A stretch of 8,703 nucleotides of DNA from the NCBI GenBank assembly GCA_963169155.1, contig CAUJGI010000123.1:1-8703 (forward strand). Reading direction: 5' to 3'. Each line of letters begins with the position of its first letter. The stretch's first letter is position 1. The DNA comes from Chloroflexota bacterium. Its GTDB lineage: Bacteria; Chloroflexota; Anaerolineae; Promineifilales; Promineifilaceae. The position numbers were made by a program, and so were the translations under genes. Positions 7,101 through 8,703 of this stretch are shown here, piece by piece. Below the pieces are notes generated by a model. It saw only the letters and a list, made by a program, of their open reading frames with translations, ran no database searches and was not told the DNA's origin.

Positions 7101-8067
7101 CAGCTACAACCCAGAGCAGGGATTTTTGGTTTCGGCGAATAACCGCATTGAGCCAGAAGGCTACCCCTACTACATCAGCGACGGCTATACGCCCGGTTAC
7201 CGGGCACAGCAAATTGAAGATTTGTTGCAGGAGTACGCGCCACTCACCGTCGAAGATATGGATTTGATTCAGGAAGATACGTACTCACCCCAGGCTGAAC
7301 TGCTCATGCCCTACCTGGATATCATCGAGGCTCAAACGCCCCTGCAAGAGGAAGCTTTGGCTGCTTTGCAAAATTGGGACCTGCATACCGACATCGAAGG
7401 GGCTGGAACATCCTTGTACGAAGCGTGGCATTTGCGCTTCCTCGGCAACGTTATCTCGGACGAGCTCGATGAGTTCGATCCCGGCCTGGGTGCATGGTAC
7501 ATCAGCGGGCACTACATACGTCATGCCACGCAGCATGTGCCGATGCTGGTAGACATGATGCAGGATCCCAACCACCTCTGGTTCGACAATATCACCACCC
7601 CCGAAGTGGAAACGCGCGACGACATCATCCAGCAAAGCTTTGTTGAGGCTGTAGACTGGCTGCAGCGCCTGCAAGGCGACGACATTGCCAACTGGGAGTG
7701 GGGACGGATTCACACCGTTACCTTCCCCCATCAACCATTTAGCCAGGTACCGGTGCTCAAGAATTTCTTCAACTCGCAAACCTATCCGATGCGGGGCGGC
7801 AATTTCTCTGTCTATACCAATTCCTATGACTGGAATAATCCATTCGCTGTCTGGATTGTCTCCAGCGCGCGCCACATTACCGATATGTCCGACTATAGCA
7901 ACTCAGTCATGTTGGGTTCCACAGGTCAAAACATGAACCTGCTTAGCCCGCACCGGGAGGATGTCGTTCAGCTGTGGCAACAAGGTTCGCCATTCCTCAT
8001 GGGCTACTCCGAAGCCGATGTGGAGGGCGTAACGGAATCAACTTTAATTCTACAGCCGGGGAATTAG
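4174..8067 (+). CDS. MFS exporter fused in frame to a membrane-anchored penicillin-acylase-family hydrolase
   Basis: One frame of 1297 codons encodes two proteins normally separate. Residues ~15-440 form a 12-segment MFS transporter. Motif A reads GVLVDRWDRRK (about 75-85). The long loop before the last segment (PLSDYVFQPLLEVDG to GVGSGRGIGF) and the following EDDIPDA tail are typical of EntS/macrolide-efflux-like (MFS_3) proteins. Residues ~442-490 are an acidic, low-complexity linker. MKSGKRW plus a hydrophobic stretch (~497-519) is a 13th membrane segment, and residues ~530-1297 are a full acylase. The Lys/Arg before segment 13 should stay inside, placing the acylase outside the membrane; this agrees with an even number of MFS segments. 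The start at 4174 is fixed by the coupled ribosome binding site. Whether a true fusion is made, or the acylase starts at 5644, or an indel hides a stop, is open. Likely role: export and outside trimming of the PKS/NRPS product. Confidence 0.88.
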   Translation: MSQTAVSPTTRFTPKYKQNVFNAIWFGEMISIIGSGLTGFALRVWAYEQTASVTQFALITFFYGLPGILISPFAGVLVDRWDRRKTMILSDFGAALSTLAILLLVLTDQLQTWHIYIAVAAISLFGAIQEPASQATVVLLVPKERLGRANGMMQIGPAMSRIVAPFVAGLLLVTIGLKGITQIDLATFLFAVIVLFVVRIPNPARETEAGVAAQVARAGRSRWSTYIEEAKEGWQYIRERVGMYYLLLLAIVLNLTQGMVVVLIAPIVLGFANAQTLGWVFAVSGVGALLGAITMSLWGGPKRKMNGFLIFGFLRSILLLLGGLQPNAWLIAIAAAMYLFFSQIAGASLMTIWQQKVPTTIQGRVFATLRISAALFFPLGQILAGPLSDYVFQPLLEVDGILANSVGQIIGVGSGRGIGFLMIVTGIINLIIMIFAYVHPRTRLIEDDIPDAIPDDEEIEAGDTSGSTAVTHTKDQVEVMTTESNRRGETMKSGKRWVLGISLFLVALIVGLAAYIYISMRLALPQTEGTLALPGLQEETRIVRDEWGTVHIYAENDHDLFFAQGFATAQDRMFQMEIFRRAPSGRLAEIVGEQALSTDTYNRNMLMRPAAEHIWEQMDEESKAILIAYTDGVNAYLEEHKNALPIEYKILRFEPEPWTPVDSIVWGNAISLQLSANNYIELVRASVFDAVGPEAMEMLFPFTAEDSPITAPVDPNLYSGMKNLDLTELIQINSVLGTTVDGIGSNGWVVDGSMTESGLPMLANDIHIGLTMPSIWHAVGLHGGEYDVVGFTLVGVPGVITGHNADISWGLTSLGPDTQDFYIERLDDTIQPTQYQYDGEWLDLEHIQETVEVRGKDPVVVDIYVTQHGPIMNYILQEPTIAHPMAMRWVQHDSSTLFTSILALNKASNWEEFREALSHWDTPGQNIFYADRQGNIGFQAVGKIPIRPNGNGRLPVEGWTSENEWQGYIPFEELPSSYNPEQGFLVSANNRIEPEGYPYYISDGYTPGYRAQQIEDLLQEYAPLTVEDMDLIQEDTYSPQAELLMPYLDIIEAQTPLQEEALAALQNWDLHTDIEGAGTSLYEAWHLRFLGNVISDELDEFDPGLGAWYISGHYIRHATQHVPMLVDMMQDPNHLWFDNITTPEVETRDDIIQQSFVEAVDWLQRLQGDDIANWEWGRIHTVTFPHQPFSQVPVLKNFFNSQTYPMRGGNFSVYTNSYDWNNPFAVWIVSSARHITDMSDYSNSVMLGSTGQNMNLLSPHREDVVQLWQQGSPFLMGYSEADVEGVTESTLILQPGN
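5628..5646 (+). promoter_or_regulatory. Internal ribosome binding site and candidate acylase start
   Basis: The purine-rich TAGGAGAGGAGAA (5628-5640) lies at ideal spacing before ATG (5644-5646), in the same frame as the upstream MFS. From this ATG the product is 807 residues, the normal size of an anchored penicillin acylase, and begins with a typical N-terminus (charged MKSGKRW, then a hydrophobic helix). A TAG at 5628-5630 sits in a different frame; it would be a natural MFS stop if the reading frame shifted by one base upstream. A second possible start is ATG 5611. Confidence 0.72.
5644..8067 (+). other. Penicillin-acylase-family Ntn hydrolase domain
   Basis: This family is made as a precursor that cuts itself so that a Ser becomes the N-terminus of the beta chain and attacks amide bonds, removing an acyl group. 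Residue numbers are those of the fused frame. The alpha part starts at IVRDEWGTVHIYAEND (~542) and continues with FAQGFATAQDRMFQMEIFRR and SGRLAEIVG. The cleavage site is GIG/SNGW, with nucleophile Ser745 (codon 6406-6408). Family hallmarks follow: LANDIHIGL, GFTLVGVPGVITGHN, ISWGLTSLGPDTQDFY, the oxyanion-type Asn in SANNR (~989-990, about 245 residues after the Ser, as in E. coli penicillin G acylase), and GYRAQQIEDLL (Arg ~1010). No key residue is missing. Relatives include PvdQ, which deacylates the pyoverdine precursor, and lactone-signal acylases; the substrate here is inferred from the cluster to be its own product. Confidence 0.92.
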
Positions 8068-8085
8068 AAAAGTTCCGTTCTTTTT

Positions 8086-8130
8086 GACCCCCACCCTAAC
8101 CTTCTCCCTAGGAGGGTTGGGGTGAGGGTC
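8086..8130. repeat. Imperfect hairpin, REP-like intergenic repeat or terminator
   Basis: The arms pair 8086-8105 with 8111-8130: twenty positions with one A/C mismatch (8091/8125) and three G-T wobbles, around a loop near CCCTA. The outer arms (GACCC...GGGTC) and the CACCC/GGGTG core recall very common dispersed intergenic repeats in many bacterial genomes. The loop-distal side is followed by T-rich sequence (8131-8146), so it could also act as a terminator or attenuator after the acylase. It sits only 30 bases before the NRPS start, which argues against complete termination unless a promoter lies elsewhere. Confidence 0.75.
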
Positions 8131-8146
8131 TTCTGTTTACTTTTTT

Positions 8147-8163
8147 AGGATTTCATAATTATG
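8147..8163 (+). promoter_or_regulatory. Weak Shine-Dalgarno before the NRPS start
   Basis: AGGA (8147-8150) stands ten bases before ATG (8161-8163). It is weaker than the sites before 4174 and 5644. The choice of start is supported by the protein: the condensation domain begins about 38 codons later, after a normal helical leader, and the preceding region is non-coding. Confidence 0.6.
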
Positions 8164-8703
8164 GATAAATCAGTAGCGCAGCAGCTTCAGGGTCTTTCAC
8201 CGGATGAGCAGCGTGCCTTGCTGCAGAAACTTCTGCAGCAGAAAAAAGCTAAAGAGCAAACCAAAACGGCCGTCCTCTCCTTTGGTCAGGAACGGCTGTG
8301 GTTTTTGCACCAATTAGACAGCGCCAATGCCGCCTACAACCTGCGCACGGCCGTTCGCCTGCAAGGGCATCTGGATATTCCCGCGCTAACCCAAAGCATC
8401 CAGGCCGTGGTGGACCGGCACGAAAGTTTGCGCACCCGCATTGTGGCTGACAACGGCCGTGCCCAACAGCACATCCAAAGCCAGCTGGAAATGACCTTGC
8501 CGATTATTGATCTTACCGGAATGGACGTAGACCAACAGGAAACGGCCGTGCAGCAGCACAGCGACGCCGAAGCCCAGGCCCCCTTCGACCTGGCCAACGG
8601 GCCGCTCTTCCGCGCCCGGCTCCTCAAGCGCCAGCCAGACGACCACATCCTGCTGCTCACCATGCACCACATCATCTCCGATGGCTGGTCAATTGGTATC
8701 CTT
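8161..8703 (+). CDS. Non-ribosomal peptide synthetase, N-terminal condensation domain (partial, 3' end outside the window)
   Basis: The frame runs from ATG 8161 to the window end (181 codons) without a stop. Residues 1-35 form a charged helical leader (LSPDEQRALLQKLLQQKK). The condensation domain follows: C1 motif SFGQERLWFL (40-49), C2 motif RHESLRTRI (86-94), and C3 motif MHHIISDGWS (168-177), with the active His (second His of HHIISDG) and Asp intact. The domain joins a donor acyl or peptidyl thioester to the amino acid on the next carrier. Its motifs look like the common LCL type and not a dual epimerisation or heterocyclisation form (which would show DxxxxD in place of HHxxxDG). Starting the protein with a C domain means the donor comes from another subunit, most simply the carrier of the PKS at the left. 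Adenylation and carrier domains should follow outside the window. Confidence 0.95.
   Translation, partial: MDKSVAQQLQGLSPDEQRALLQKLLQQKKAKEQTKTAVLSFGQERLWFLHQLDSANAAYNLRTAVRLQGHLDIPALTQSIQAVVDRHESLRTRIVADNGRAQQHIQSQLEMTLPIIDLTGMDVDQQETAVQQHSDAEAQAPFDLANGPLFRARLLKRQPDDHILLLTMHHIISDGWSIGIL

Larger units (their letters stand above)
3..8549. repeat. Highly iterated palindrome ACGGCCGT, interspersed
   Basis: Full ACGGCCGT occurs at 329, 921, 1749, 1965, 2403, 2822, 3859, 4049, 4183, 5575, 7025, 8266, 8347, 8453 and 8542 (15 copies by eye). ACGGCCG with another last base occurs at 3, 147, 1140, 1839 and 4083. An 8-mer of this composition is expected well under once in a window this size. Copies are read in all three frames (Thr-Ala-Val, Arg-Pro, Gly-Arg), so the constraint is on DNA and not protein. 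It resembles the cyanobacterial HIP1 phenomenon in kind, not in sequence. Confidence 0.85.

Noticed and set aside
8136..8159. Promoter (TTTACT and CATAAT) just before the NRPS gene
   Set aside because: The spacing of about 12 bases is too short, and a start site would fall at or beyond the ATG.
1..8703. tRNA, rRNA, CRISPR array, transposase or integrase genes
   Set aside because: Nothing of this kind is seen; the window is almost entirely coding, and the only longer non-coding gap is 93 bases.

Overview
The window lies inside a hybrid polyketide/non-ribosomal peptide (PKS/NRPS) gene cluster. Everything reads left to right on the + strand. The GC-rich coding sequence, the assembly-line genes and a very over-represented octamer (ACGGCCGT) fit a filamentous or environmental bacterium. 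I lean towards Chloroflexota (Anaerolineae-like), but that is an impression from protein style and the octamer, not a proof.

Region 1 (1-4172) is the 3' part of a large type I PKS gene whose ketosynthase (KS) must lie upstream. The domains in order are: KS-AT linker, a shortened acyltransferase without its catalytic serine, a ketoreductase without its catalytic Tyr and Asn, a carrier protein with an intact GGHSLL serine, a second carrier-like domain with Gln in place of that serine, a sulfotransferase with good PAPS-binding motifs, and a short acidic C-terminal tail that looks like a docking motif. There is no thioesterase. Only the first carrier and the sulfotransferase look fully competent in what can be seen.

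Region 2 (4174-8067) starts one base after the PKS stop and is one continuous reading frame. It joins an MFS exporter of the EntS/macrolide-efflux type (about residues 1-440), a hydrophilic linker, a 13th membrane segment, and a complete penicillin-acylase-family Ntn hydrolase (nucleophile Ser745, codon 6406-6408). A strong internal ribosome binding site and ATG at 5628-5646 mean the acylase could also be made separately.

Region 3 (8068-8160) is a 93-base gap dominated by an imperfect hairpin (8086-8130) that resembles common dispersed REP-like intergenic repeats. Region 4 (8161-8703) is the start of an NRPS gene, running off the window, with an N-terminal condensation domain (C1, C2 and C3 motifs, intact HHxxxDG).

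A working model (inference): the PKS passes an acyl chain, possibly sulfonated on its carrier, to the downstream NRPS condensation domain. The product is exported by the MFS part, and the anchored acylase outside the membrane trims or activates it, by analogy with PvdQ in pyoverdine maturation and the transporter/peptidase pairs of prodrug systems such as colibactin. The unusual points are the eroded PKS module kept in frame as a possible scaffold for a sulfotransferase, and the exporter-acylase fusion.
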